Assembly: GCA_002633025.1 (NCBI GenBank)
Contig: NMRB01002132.1
Coordinates: forward strand, 30,133-94,132
DNA length: 64,000 nt
Reading direction: 5' to 3'
DNA from: Notospermus geniculatus
Taxonomy: Eukaryota > Nemertea > Pilidiophora > Heteronemertea > Lineidae
The position numbers were made by a program, and so were the translations under genes. The notes beneath the pieces are model-generated. The model was not told where the DNA came from and did no database searches. It saw only the letters and a list, made by a program, of their open reading frames with translations. Of this stretch, positions 10,896 to 22,034 are shown piece by piece (position 1 is the first letter of the stretch; each line of letters begins with the position of its first letter).

Positions 10896-11053
10896 AAAGT
10901 CGTCTACGAATTTCGCAAAGTTTTGACCCCAACTGGGGTCTTCCTCAGGCACTTTTCTAGTAGAGAAAGTGCCTGAAAGTGCCTTTCTCTACTACGAAGT
11001 GCCTGAGGAAGACCCCGGTTGGGTCGAAAATTTGCGAAATTCAGAGACGACTT
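10896..11053. repeat. Fold-back palindrome, arms about 75 bp
   Basis: AAAGTCGTCTACGAATTTCG at the left and its near-complement CGAAATTCAGAGACGACTTT at the right. The arms match for about 75 bases with a few mismatches around GAGAAAGTGCCTGAAAGTGC. It is flanked by TTTATGTTTGATTCCTTT on both sides (10812 and 11053), suggesting duplication of that flank. Confidence 0.85.
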
Positions 11054-11402
11054 TATGTTTGATTCCTTTGTGATGTAGTGCACCAAACAACCACTGTTGC
11101 AATTCCATGCTTGGCTTTCATGAGATTTTTACTCCTTGTGCAATCTGTGACTGTGTGAAGCAGATTGGTGCCATCTGTCATTCACAAGTTTTTATTACAA
11201 TTTGATTACACAACTAAATGTTATTGGACATATGTTTATCAGATGGTCAGTGTAGCTAATTTACTGTAATGCTTTATTTACGACAGGTTTATTGTCACAG
11301 CCTATTTGGGTGTGATCCAAATAAGCAGGGTCGGATCCAGGGTTGACAGAAAGGGGGGACAGACGAATAGATATATGACACAGTCTTATTAAAGGAGCTC
11401 GA

Positions 11403-11643
11403 CGTCCAAGTTGTAAACAAACTGGTTTGTTTACAAACAGTGGCCAGCGAACTAGTTTTATTCCTTCGTGAAGGTGGCAGCACCAGTAGCGCCCCGTGAT
11501 CGTTAGACTGGTGCCCGGTCCAATGCAACTCACTCACGATATTCACGTCAGTACATATCACCGACAATAGGTGGCAGCACCGCACGCGTCGCGTAGATAG
11601 AGAACCAGTGAGTGAGTGTTTACAACTTGGATGTCCAGCTCCT
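11403..11643. mobile_element. TTAA-target MITE, family T1
   Basis: Inverted ends AGGAGCTCGACGTCCAAG and CTTGGATGTCCAGCTCCT-type, flanked by TTAA at 11399-11402 and 11644-11647. Internal landmarks TTTGTTTACAAACAGTGG and ATATCACCGACAATAGGTGG. TTAA targets are used by piggyBac and Kolobok elements. The terminal AGG is not the piggyBac CCY, so Kolobok-like is possible. Confidence 0.88.
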
Positions 11644-11982
11644 TTAAGACTGTGTCATATATCTATTCGTCTGTGCACGCCTAGCTCAGATACTAGCCGA
11701 TAGATTTACTTAATAAATAGACAGGCCCAATCCTCTCGGGAATAATGATCTTCTTTGCTTGAAGTAATTCATATCATAATGCTCACTGAAATTTACAATA
11801 GTCACTCTCTAAATGAAATTAGTATCATACAGTCACGATTCCCAGCCTCATGATTCTCTACAAAGCAGTATTTCACAACTCCGTCCAACTTAATCTCCAA
11901 GATAGAACTATTAGTTGATTGAGTCTTAGTCGCATCGTTACGGGTAATTGCGTCATTGCTTCCTTGAAGGTAGACGAAATGT

Positions 11983-12508
11983 CCAGCAAAAGCAGACGCT
12001 TGTTGCAAAAGTGATCATCATTGGTCATCAGTTTACTCAACTATTCAGTGTTATATATAGGCCATTTTAGAGTGGCGCCGTGCCATGCCCCCAAAAGGGG
12101 GCACCATTGTGCCCTTTTTAACCCCCTAGGGTGCCATGCCCCTTTAAATTTTTTTTTTTTTTTAGGTTTTTAGTAGCCCCAGACCCTTTGCCATCACATG
12201 GTACCTTTTGATCATATCACCTTAGAAACTGGCTTAAATTGGCTGTTGACTGGAGTTATAGAGACCTTTTAACTTTTTAGCTTTTCAAATTCCATTAGAA
12301 GAAATGTCCTTTTCTTGGTTGAAGTGCCCTTTTCACAAAGTTTGCACCATGCCCTTCTGAAATCCTAGATATAACACTGGACTATTATCACCCTGTCCAC
12401 TTAATTATTGTAAACCTGTGTCAATTACAATGTATGTACATTTCAGCTGTTGTGCTGCAAGGTCGTTAACCCGTTCCTCGGATTGCGACAAGCGTCTGCT
12501 TTTGCTGG
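11983..12508. mobile_element. MITE with CCAGCAAAAGCAGACGCTTG ends, second copy
   Basis: Left CCAGCAAAAGCAGACGCTTG and right CAAGCGTCTGCTTTTGCTGG are perfect inverted ends. Interrupted at 12046-12379. Confidence 0.85.
12046..12379. mobile_element. CAGTG-ended element inside the 11983 MITE
   Basis: Ends CAGTGTTATATATAGG and CCTAGATATAACACTG, with ACTATT immediately left and (after one G) right. Hairpin-prone C/G runs in the interior. The CAGTG ends are hAT-like, and the duplication looks like 6 bases. Confidence 0.75.
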
Positions 12509-12645
12509 AGCGGCTCACATTTTTGCCCCATCATTTGGAATTTTAACTCTTTCGATGTACTGTACATGTGTATCCATTTATTTGGTGCAAAACAATCACT
12601 GTGAGTGCCATCGTGCAACTACTTTTCAAATGGTGGGTTCTCGTA

Positions 12646-12842
12646 AAATGTGTGGTGGTCTAGAAAAACCCGTCGGATGTCGCTGCATGATCAACCCGGG
12701 CTGTCAGATTGTGTGTGCATTGATCTGCTGCTGTTAACCTGTTACTGTTATTGAAATGTGCGGGTTCACCGAGGCCATTAACACTTTCATCAAACGCGAC
12801 ATCCGACGGGTTTTCCTGCATATTTTTGCCCCACAAATGTGT
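12646..12842. mobile_element. MITE with AAAACCCGTCGGATGTCGC ends
   Basis: Ends GTCTAGAAAAACCCGTCGGA and TCCGACGGGTTTTCC, framed by ATGTGTGG and CCACAAATGT. Three copies in the window (also 15417-15790 and 41771-41926). Confidence 0.82.
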
Positions 12843-13064
12843 ACTGTAATAAAACCAGCATCTATATCTATATAAATTCTGGAATTCGGCTCAGAGTCAC
12901 ACTTAGAAGCTTTGTTTTGCCTCGAAATTCGGCATGGTAATAGAGGATACCATATCCTGATGCAACGGGTGGTTTAATTTGTGAAGAGAACTTTGTTGTG
13001 GTTGCAATTTTACTTTTTTTAGCAGTGTTGTTTGATTGCTTTCTAAATTCTCCCTACTGCACAG

Positions 13065-13154
13065 CCAGATTGGGTGCATCAATTCCAGCCGTGCCGTGCC
13101 ATGCATTCCAACCTCGGCCAAACTCTTATCGCCGATTGCCAGGGATACTTGCTA
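13065..13154 (+). CDS. Candidate internal exon, gene A
   Basis: Acceptor TCTCCCTACTGCACAG is followed by 30 codons, phase 0 at both ends, and then donor CTA|GTAATG. The peptide begins PDWVHQFQPCRAMHSN and ends LIADCQGYLL. A second frame is also open here (RLGASIPAVPCHAF...), and the purine bias at first positions is low. The call therefore rests on the splice sites and on phase agreement with the flanking candidates. Confidence 0.4.
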
Positions 13155-13659
13155 GTAATGAACATGATTCAGTGATTTCTATGCCTGAATTAAAGAGTCC
13201 ATATTACCAACTTTATTTGCGATGTTTTATCAAAGAATAATCCAATGACTGCTTCATCACCAGAATTTCCACCGGATCGAATTTGCCTCGAATGGCTCCC
13301 GTTTATCAGTGACTTAACAACGCAAAGTAAATTGGCAAATTAAATTAAATGGCGATGTCGAAATAAGAATCATGTCTTGTTGTCCCACGGTCATGACTGT
13401 CTCTCTGGGATATCTCTCGCTGCTTTGAGAATAAATCTTTGAATGATTTCGTTTTGTGTGTTTCTTGAAGGTATAATCATAATTATGCTATAACTATTGG
13501 TCTCTAACGAAGCAAGTAATTAGCATTTAGAGATACTCCCCATGGGATGTGAAGTCAGATTCATTGGTGGAATATTGTTTGCTAAGAGTCTGGTGTAATC
13601 TAATAACTCAGTTGGCAGTGGAGCTAGTCATACGTGTACATGTGTGTATATTGAATGGC

Positions 13660-14700
13660 ATCCTTCAGTCGGTTGGTGGCACGTTTTGTAACCGCTGGGG
13701 CTATTGAACTGAAACTTGGTAGATATCTATACTATAATGGACGGTAGCCATGTTGGATTTTGTTATCAACCTGTGTTGACCTAATATCTGCTATACCTTG
13801 CTATGTAGTAAGTGTACACAGTTAGGGTGGACCGGACTCTCTGCCCTATCTCCTCCTTAGTTAGGGCTTGAAGCCTACAAAGAGCGGCCTATGTGTACAG
13901 TACAATATGAGGAGATTGTATTAAGGAATTTTGGTTTTAAAAGAAGTGCTGGTTTGTATGAAAAAGAGAGAAAATCACATGTGTGGTGACCTGCGCTGCC
14001 ATCTACAAGAATGGCAGTGACCTACTACCACACGGTGGGATGCATGTGAACCTAGCTATCATGAATCTGGGTCACCTTGGCATTAGCCTGGAGATAAGGC
14101 TGATTGTGTAATAAACCAGATGTGATGCTGCTGTTTAGAAAGTCAAAACTCCTCACTGCTCATGGATTTGACGGTTAACGATTAATAAATTAATAAACTA
14201 CCGGTACCCCTTTCCAAATAAACTCATCAATAAAGCAACAGACCCTCTACCACAGAATATTCTAGACAAACTCCCTCCCTCAAAATGTGCTCGCCACGGG
14301 TGAATATGCTAGTATGCCCCAATGTCAGATGACCTATGGCACCAAGTTTCGGTCTGATACGACTCTTGGCTTGCCACCAGGTGGCATTAACTCCTGAACT
14401 AATGACTTTCTCTCCAAATTTTTATCATAGATGTATCTGATGAGGATTATATGACATATGTAATGGGTTTGTGATTTGACCTACTTTTCAAGGCCACCAG
14501 GTGGCCAAAACCGAAACTCAGAGTCCAGTAATTCCTAAACTAATGTCTGGATTGGCTCCAAATTTTCATCATCAGTGCATCTAATGAGGATACATGAAAG
14601 ATGTAACTGGTTTTTGATTTGACCTACTTTTCAAGGCCACGGAGGTCAAAGTTCAAAACTTTTGTCATTTGGTGGCACGTTTCGTGGCGTATGTGACCTG
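13660..14700 (+). repeat. Dispersed repeat of the AACCGCTGGGGC / AGGTCA family
   Basis: Contains TTTGTAACCGCTGGGGCTATT, GCCACCAGGTGGC and two units of TTTGACCTACTTTTCAAGG about 145 bases apart (about 14476 and 14619). Older and more diverged than the 48060 copy. Confidence 0.7.
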
Positions 14701-15028
14701 ATGTCTTCTAACTGGGTGTGGTCATGTGTTTAGGTACATGTACCCTCTGTGTACAGCAAGTTTTCGTCCTATTTGACTGCAAGTATATGGTTACAGGTGG
14801 TCATCTTGTAACGGACTTTGTCACATATCTCATTAGTAAATTACTCCAAGCGAGAGTTGACCTTGAAATTTTGACCATAATCATATTACCCTGGAACTCA
14901 TGGCTTGCCCTGGAACATTTCGATCTAACATTTGTAATTTGTTCTTCTGGTACATTCACCCAGGTGAGCACATGGTCTATGTACTATTTCATTTGTCACA
15001 TAAATAGTTTTTTCTTTTCTCTTTCCAG

Positions 15029-15064
15029 GTAAGGGTGAAGGCCTGTACTGAAAATTTACCCACA
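15029..15064 (+). CDS. Candidate 36-nt microexon, gene A
   Basis: A very strong polypyrimidine acceptor (TTTTTCTTTTCTCTTTCCAG) is followed by 12 codons, VRVKACTENLPT, and then donor ACA|GTGAGT. Phase is 0/0, matching the 13065 exon. Nine of twelve codons start with a purine. The short length limits confidence. Confidence 0.42.
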
Positions 15065-15416
15065 GTGAGTATTTTCAATCCCCAAGAAAACTGGTAGGAG
15101 CTGACATTAAATTTTGAATGCCTTACACAATTGTGACCCAGCACGACAAAATGAGTCGGAATGCGCACAGAAGAAGACCCAACATGTCCAAGGTGACACC
15201 AACGGTTCGCTGATTTCAGGATTGTATGCCCATTGTGAAATTTGACTGTCGATTTCTGTAACTGTTGTCTGGTGTCGTCTTCGGTCTTCTTCTGTGCGAC
15301 TTCCGACTCGTTTTGTTGTGCCGTGTCACAATTGGTTCATGGACGCGTCACTTGAGACAGAAAGATTGCCCCGCTGATTTTTGGCTCAGTTGTGGTGAGC
15401 GAGTCAATACAGTACC

Positions 15417-15790
15417 AAATGTATGGCGGTTTAGGAAAACCCGTCGGAAGTCGCTGAATGATCAACAAGGGCTGTCGGATTGCCTGTGCATTGATCTGCT
15501 ACTGTTTCCCTGTTACGTCAGGGGGCGGATCCAGGATTTCGGGAAAGAGGGGGCGCACTGTCCTAGAAACATTGAAATCTGCGGTGAATTTCAATGATTT
15601 GCTCCAAATTTCACAATTTCACACTCGATTTTACATATTTGTTGGGCGAAAGGGGGCGTGCGCCGCCCTCCTTGGATCCGCGCCGGTATGAAGTGCATTT
15701 CAGCTATTGAAATGTGCGAGTTCAGCAAAGCCATTAACCCTTTCCTCAAATGCGACATCTGACAGATTTTCCTAGACCGCCTCACAAATG
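15417..15790. mobile_element. Same MITE family, interrupted by a GGATCC-ended element
   Basis: Left AGGAAAACCCGTCGGAAGTC and right GCGACATCTGACAGATTTTCC. Between 15529 and about 15686 lies an insertion with ends CAGGGGGCGGATCCAGG and CCTTGGATCCGCGCCGG. Confidence 0.8.
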
Positions 15791-15946
15791 TAAACCAAGC
15801 TGGTATCACTGTGCCGATGTACAATGTACAACAAACAAAACAAACGATGACATTTAGTGGTATCCTGGGAAGATAAATTGCTCTTGGCTTAACAGTGCAA
15901 CAACCTGGCCTTGTTGGCAACAACCTCCATTGCGGAGTATAGTCAC

Positions 15947-16049
15947 CACGTTTAGGTCGTGCCGCTGACTCATCGACGATATCGTCTTGATCGTCATCTT
16001 CTTCAGGCAATTCAGGGTGCCACATTCCTTTTTTTCTCCAGTGGAAAAA
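15947..16049 (-). CDS. Candidate exon on the minus strand
   Basis: On the minus strand, acceptor GGGCTCCTCAG is followed by 34 codons plus one base and then GTGACT. The peptide starts FFHWRKKGMWHPELPEE, continues with an acidic run (DDDQDDIVDE) and ends SAARPKR. The frame stays open well past the donor into a repeat. The plus strand here also offers acceptors (CTTCTTCAG at 16006; TTTTTTTCTCCAG at 16041) and an open frame ending at 16144 that would be in phase with 15064. The strand is therefore unresolved. The minus reading looks more protein-like. Confidence 0.3.
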
Positions 16050-16156
16050 CTGAGGAGCCCGGTTCGAAATCTGATCTTTTCTGGTCAGCAGTTTTCTTTA
16101 ATGCATCCCCATGTCCTATAGTGCTTTTGCTATGTAGAGGGTGATGCAGGCCTGCC

Positions 16157-16641
16157 AATAGGAGCTGTCAGCGAGTTGACCACTATAGTACGTTTGAGTC
16201 ATCTGGAGCTCGATGGGCGTATGTCAATCAAACCCTTAGTAACCAGACCACAATGAACTTATGGTTTACTCTAAACGGTCCAACGCACATTGTTTTCTAA
16301 CCAGCTGAACCTTGGTTTGAAATTGAACATACAACTAGACCTTGATTTGAAATTGAACACAGGCACAGGCATGGGATTGGCTGGAAGTGTCCTGTCAATA
16401 AAACGCATGTCAATAGCCAGACTTCACCAACAATACCAAGGTCTGCCTGACAACCGAAGGTCCGCCCATCGAGCTCCAGATGACTTAAATTTACTATAGG
16501 TGTCACGACGGCCCAATTCAATGCATCTAGCAGACCCAGTCATTATTGATCGAGCAGCAATCACGTAGATTTTCCTGTACATTGGTCCGCTAAGACTTTG
16601 CTGCCATCTGTTGGCAATATGCGCGGCTGACTGCTCCTATT
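16157..16641. mobile_element. Nested pair of MITEs
   Basis: Outer ends AATAGGAGCTGTCAGC and GCTGACTGCTCCTATT. Inner ends at 16180-16219 and 16463-16502, including a perfect 23-bp inverted repeat containing ATCTGGAGCTCGATGGGCG. Confidence 0.8.
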
Positions 16642-17004
16642 AAGTCAACACTGATCAAGATTACTGGCCTCTGTGGGGCCAGGGTCTGTCACCCCTGTGG
16701 GCGAGTTCTTGTGGGAAACCCCTGTGGGGTGTAGAGGGTAGGGCTGGGATGCCTGACCCAGAGTTAGAGGGCTTGTCATCGATATAATACAACAGGGTAT
16801 CCTCTGCATCTCTAGTATCGATTATGTAGTCAATCCAAGTAAGCTTACAATGTAATCCAAACAAGAACAAAGATATGAGAGCATGGCCACAAAGCCAGAA
16901 AAGTGACCAACTAAGCACGCTGACCATGCAGTGGCAGATTTAGGGGGCGCAGCCAGCGCGTGGAGGCGGAGGTGAGCGCGGGTAGAAAAAATCGATCCAA
17001 CGTA

Positions 17005-17239
17005 TACTGTAAAGCAAGATAATTTCGCAGCTGGAAATTTTCGCGAATCAAGAATTATAGACATATTCGCCGCAGGATATTTTCGCGAGTCTCTTCCATT
17101 TTTTTCATTTTTTTTCTTCACGGGACCGTATTTATCACTTGCGTGTACTCATATTCGCGACAGGAAATTTTCGCGACGCATACACTCTCGCGAAATTTGC
17201 GAAAATTTCCTGCACGCGAAATTTTCCTGCTTTACAGTA
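17005..17239. mobile_element. MITE with TACTGTAAAGCAGGAAA ends
   Basis: TACTGTAAAGCAAGATAATT at left and AAATTTTCCTGCTTTACAGTA-type end at right. Internal GAAATTTTCGCG repeats in both orientations, so the whole element can fold. Confidence 0.85.
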
Positions 17240-17378
17240 TCCCTTTAGCTGTTTCCACAATGCAGGTGTGGCTGTGGAGCGGGTGGACGGGCACGTGGAC
17301 ACGTTTTTTCGAATTGGTCATGTAGCGATTTTTTCCGCGCCTGCTTGCTGCCTGCGTGGTATTGCATCATCATTTTCT

Positions 17379-17450
17379 GGGAATCCCCCTGAATTTCTGG
17401 GAATTCCCCTGAATTCCTGGGAATTCCCCTGAATTCCTTGGAATTCCCAC
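17379..17450. repeat. Minisatellite of GGGAATTCCCC, period 20
   Basis: GGGAATCCCC at 17379, GGGAATTCCCC at 17399 and 17419, and TGGAATTCCC at 17439, exactly 20 bases apart, joined by TGAATTYCT. The repeated core is a palindromic NF-kB/Rel consensus. Confidence 0.85.
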
Positions 17451-18384
17451 CAATTGAAGACCAACTCCTGCGTCTGTGCCCGTTTCGTGGAAAACAATGT
17501 CGCACCTGCACCTGTGCCCACCACCGCCTCCGTGTCTGCACCCACCTCGTGGAAAAGCAGCCTTAGCTTCCCTTTATTAAACACCAAGGAGTACTTCCCG
17601 CACACAGTTGTCTTAGCGCCAGGGCCTTGGGCCTCTCTGCTTCATTTATATTTAGTTTTTTTCATCGTCGGTTTCATTGTAATTCTTTGCTCATGATTAT
17701 TACATCATGGATTACATCATCCATTGTATAGCATTCCTTCCGCCTCCTTTCATTCAATTCCCCAATCAATCTGCATAACTTTTTGATAAGACACAGCACG
17801 ACTGTTAGAAGTCAATGCATGTAGTGGAAAAGGTCCGGAACGAAATTTGATTGGTTGGTGCCCTATTTGGAATATGATAGGAATTCCCTGACACATTAAG
17901 CCATGCACGTCGACATGGTCGAGGCCTACAAAAGGAAACCACAGTATTAACGAGACGTTCGTACAATACAACTCTTTGGTTCCTACCAAATATGGCAAAC
18001 AATGGTTTGAAGACAAAGAAGTTAACATAGGTATTTTGGGCGAAAGGATTTGGTGAAACCTGTGACAGCTATCGGCTATACCACAATGTTTATATGCAGC
18101 GGGAATTCCCTTCTCCATGATAACGTTAATATTGTGCGGCGATCTTATTCCAAGATTTAGTAAATTCAGTAAATTGCATCAACTCTCATGCTTCCGAGCT
18201 AAACTGCCGGAATTTTAGTGCCGAAGGTTGCATTTTTCTCAGTTGAGTATTATAAAATCAAGATAATGTCAACGTCTTGCAACAGATAAACATGTTTAGA
18301 ACAATTTGAGCCAATTGGTAATCTGAAGTTCGATCTGATGACTTCAAAAAATGCATTTGAAGTGTGATAAATTTACAGTAGAGG

Positions 18385-18560
18385 CCTCCTGCGCATGCCC
18401 AGATTGATTTCTTCCGGTCGTCAATAATATTCTATTGGCTTTGCTGTGGAGGTAGGCGTCGACTACGCCGATTTTGCTGCGTCACCGTACTATTTTTAGG
18501 AGGGCTTTCCCCATGTTGTGGCCGTTCTCCGAAAGGTGACGCCTCTATAGCAAATTCCCT
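18385..18560. promoter_or_regulatory. Possible CpG promoter
   Basis: CTGCGCATGCCC (NRF1-like), CTTCCGG (ETS core), TATTGGCT (inverted CCAAT) and raised CpG density within 60 bases, upstream of the first exon of gene B. No repeat copy. Indirect evidence only. Confidence 0.28.
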
Positions 18561-18896
18561 TCCTAACAGTCGTGACAGAACCACTGGAGAATTATGGCCT
18601 CAAACCAGAAAAAAAATACATAATTGAATATAAAGCTACAATGGTGTTTCCTTTCATCTGTAATGAAATTAAAAAGGAAAATGACATTAAAATTGAACAT
18701 CGTTGCCGGTATTGATTTTCTGATTGTCTCTATTGTCATCTCAGTGATGGTTTATACTTGTTAGTTTGAAGAACGCCGTCAATAACATGCCAACGGTGTT
18801 GGCAGATAAAACTCGGAGTGTGCTCTCCGTTGTTTGTTGTTCAAAATTGATTCTTGTAACTAAGCTGTTAACCCCTTGTAAAGTCCGACAGCATCT

Positions 18897-19648
18897 AAAG
18901 CCCTGTTTATACTACATAGAAATCCCTGGGCTTTTGAGAGCTGTGTCAAAAGGCCAGGAGCCCGGAGGTGTAGTGGTTCGCGTCTTCGACTAGCGGTCAG
19001 AGGATCCCAGGTTCGAATCCCACTGGGCGTGAGACTTTGGGCAAGTCTCTTTACCTCACTGGCCTCTCTCCACCCAGGTGTATAAATGGGTACCGGTCGG
19101 AAATGCTCGATTGTAGCGCTGAATGGGCAGCTCATCTGAGTTCTACTGAAAGGTTTCAGCACAGACTGGGGTTAAAGTGTAAAGTCGGATGAGAACCTCT
19201 ACCGTAGTTGATATCAGACTATAAACCCAAACTTTAACTTTAACTTTTTTTTTAAGCCCGGCCCTGAAAAAAACTTGCCTGAGACTCGGTGCGTACACTA
19301 CTAAAATCTAGCTGAACATTTCGCTACGCCCGGCGATAGGGTCACTGCTCGGAGCATACTCTTCACGAGGAGGAGGAGGCACTAAATTGCAGTGCTGGCT
19401 TTTTACCACGCATGCGCACAAGACACGCCGCCTATCGCGGCGTCAAGAACTAGATAAAGCCCGGGTCGATTGCGTCTACAATACTTAAAAAACCTGCTTA
19501 AGACGCTGGTCTGAATTAAGCCCTCCAAAAACCCTTCGAACTCAGAGGGCTTAAGAAGCCCGGACTTTTCATCCCCGCTTTTAACAGGTGTAGACAGAAA
19601 AGCCCGGGTGCGAATTGCGGGTTTTTATGTAGTGTAAACAGGGCTTAA
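18897..19648. mobile_element. MITE with AAGCCCTGTTTACACTACAT ends, host of a SINE
   Basis: Left AAGCCCTGTTTATACTACAT and right ATGTAGTGTAAACAGGGCTT. A related end fragment lies at 29092-29137, and a related element with GTCCGGACTTC blocks spans 21433-21735. Confidence 0.8.
18966..19254 (+). mobile_element. tRNA-derived SINE, family 2, inside a MITE
   Basis: Head GGTGTAGTGGTTCGCG (A box) and AGGTTCGAATCCC (B box), body with GGGCAAGTCTCTTTACC, tail of ACTTTAACTTTAAC and T-run. Flanked by AGCCCGG at 18959-18965 and 19255-19261. It sits in the MITE at 18897-19648. Confidence 0.88.
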
Positions 19649-19917
19649 AAGTGCGACCCAGTGGAATGCGGAAGTTAAGCAATATATTAGTTGGATTTTC
19701 CACGAATCTTAATCGCACGCAACTCTTGAATAACCGATCGACGACACGATCAGCCTATACAAACAGACTTTAGTGGTGCCCAATAGTCTGCAACGGATCG
19801 TCACCGGTTACGCAGGTCAAATGCATAACTGAAAACCGCAAATTCATCATTCCATTGGGTCACGCTTCGATGTTGCCGGACTTTACCAGGACGTTTAGGA
19901 ATGAAAGATGTGTATTG

Positions 19918-20162
19918 TAGAGTACACGTATGTTGCACAATTGACCCGCTTACCACATGCAGTGTCGTGCGCGTACCGTCCTCGTATCTTCCGCAAATAT
20001 CGCGCGCTGTCGTGGAAGGCACGCAGTGAAGACGTAACGTCATTCACGCAGAAGAGACGCGTGATGCACCCGTACCATACGCAATGAACTGAAGCATCCC
20101 TTCCGTGTCACGTTCACGGAAGGTATGCTGATAAAGGGAGGTCACTTGTGCAGCGTACTGTA
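19918..20162. mobile_element. MITE with CAGTACRYTGCACAATTGACCT ends, copy 2
   Basis: TATGTTGCACAATTGACC at left and GGTCACTTGTGCAGCGTACTG at right, same interior as 4941-5229. Confidence 0.78.
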
Positions 20163-20210
20163 CCCCATCCACGTAGTGATCGCGCTCTCCGTTGCTTAAC
20201 TTCTAGCGCC

Positions 20211-20247
20211 GAGCCAATGCACTAACCACTAGGCCATGAAGGAAATC
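20211..20247 (-). repeat. tRNA-like SINE head fragment
   Basis: The minus strand reads TGGCCTAGTGGTTAGTGC, a good A box, but no B box follows at the expected distance. It is a fragment, not a tRNA gene. Confidence 0.5.
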
Positions 20248-20525
20248 CTCCATGACCGGCGGGTTAAGCCGTGCCATATAAAGCGGTTCAATGCTGCTGA
20301 GCTGTTCACTGTCCAGAAGTCAAATCTTTTATGATCAAGTGGGAGGCTTGATCTCTCCAGCTCAGTGAGGCGTGACTGGTTAGTTGGAAAAACCTGCACA
20401 CTGATTTTAATGGATTCTGGACACTGGACAATTGTTTTGTATCACTGGATTCCACGTTGTGGAATCATAACGTAACCCATGATTCTCTCAGTCTCAGTAG
20501 GCCTCTCAATTACTGATTTGGCAAA

Positions 20526-20590
20526 ATGTCAAGCACTGATAGTGATCAATCACCAGAAAAGTCGAGTATTTTGGAAGAAATAGACAACAG
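20526..20590 (+). CDS. Candidate first coding exon, gene B
   Basis: ATG in the context CAAAATGT, with an in-frame TGA 12 bases upstream, is followed by 21 codons and two bases to the donor AACAG|GTAATT. The peptide starts MSSTDSDQSPEKSS and ends ILEEIDN. It is serine- and acid-rich with a helical end, as in many cytosolic N-termini, and shows no signal peptide. The next exon must start with one base. I found no convincing partner before 27139, so at least one exon is missing from this model. The family is not recognised. Confidence 0.48.
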
Positions 20591-22034
20591 GTAATTAGGT
20601 TCGTCAGGGCTTCCCTTTCTATTTGCAAAGAAATTAGAACTGTGGTGGCTTCCTGCCTGCAAAAGATCGCGACTTACATGAGTGTACCGTACTTCTTAAG
20701 CCGGTGACAGACTAGCGCGTACGCGACGCGACGTGTCGTGTCGTGCAGGCGTTCCGCCAATTAGATTCTTCGGTAGGTGTTTCAGTCCGTGTTACCGCCT
20801 CCCTGATTGGTTGAACGTTTTCCCCGACGTGTTGCTTACGCATCATTCTGTCACCGCCTTTACATGTAGCTACATCTTTGTGACTGTGGTATACAATAGC
20901 AAGACCAAAATGTTTAGTGTAAGATGGGAGGTCAAGCTACAAGTAAATGTCATGTGGCAGTTTTGATGCCCAGCGTCTAATTAAATGCACTGACAGACTC
21001 AAAACGTACGTGCGCATGTACCTTTGCCTCATCACCGGGTTGCAATCATACGTCGTGCCAATCAACCTGCCACTCCACCGCTAACGAAGTTAATATTTCA
21101 CTGTGAGCAACACGGATAATCGGCGTAATCTTGGACCTCGAGGTGAGCTCATCCAATTAGGCGCACGACGGAACGCATGTTTTATGCATGTTGTGTTGGA
21201 ATGACTCAGGATGCATCAAAAGAGTTGGAAACGATACTTTGTCAAGGATGTTGGCGCATTTAAGTTAAAGCCACGAGAATAACGATGTTTGAATGTGCTG
21301 AGCTGACGTTTAAGAATAATGTATTAAGTTGCTTATTGAAGTAGTGCGGTTTTCAAATAATTGTGCCCTTGAAAATCTGTAGTGACGTGGAGTGACTATC
21401 GTGTTGCAGTGTTTTGAAATCTGAATATTTGTCATACTCACACTATACAAACAAGTCCGGACTTCTCCTGCTAACACTACAAAACGGGGGGCATAATGAA
21501 GCCTGATGGGTCTACAAAGTCCGGACTTCGTAAGCCCGGATGACATGAGTGGGTCTACAAGTCCAGACTTGACCAGGGCTTCAACTTCAGGTGTAAGCAC
21601 AATTATCTTAGTTCTAGACCCGGCGACAGATGGCGTTGCGATAATTACATGTGTTATTACATTGAGTGACCTGCGGACTTCAGATGAGCCCGGACCTGAA
21701 AAAAACCGGACTTCTCTTTGTAGTGTAAGTGCAGCTTATGCTGTCAGGTTCAGGCTTTGCTTATAATACTTATACGCTATTTACAAATCCTCACATCACT
21801 TAATTTATTGATGTACAATTGGAAATGAGACATGACATATGCCTCTCTCTATGGATTTAGTCAACCACTCTTTTTCATGTCGAGATTGAGTATGTTTGTT
21901 GTGGGCTGTCACTACTGGAATACTATATATGGCATTATGACACTCATTCTACGGCTCTTACTCAGCAGTAACTTTCTGTCCATTGATGAAGTCGGTCAAT
22001 CAACCGGGTCATTCAGTTGAACTGCCACAATGGC
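20591..22034. other. Intron-like sequence of gene B
   Basis: Unique sequence except for a MITE remnant at 21433-21735 (GTCCGGACTTC blocks, TGTAGTGTAAG end). No convincing second exon of gene B was found here. Confidence 0.5.
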
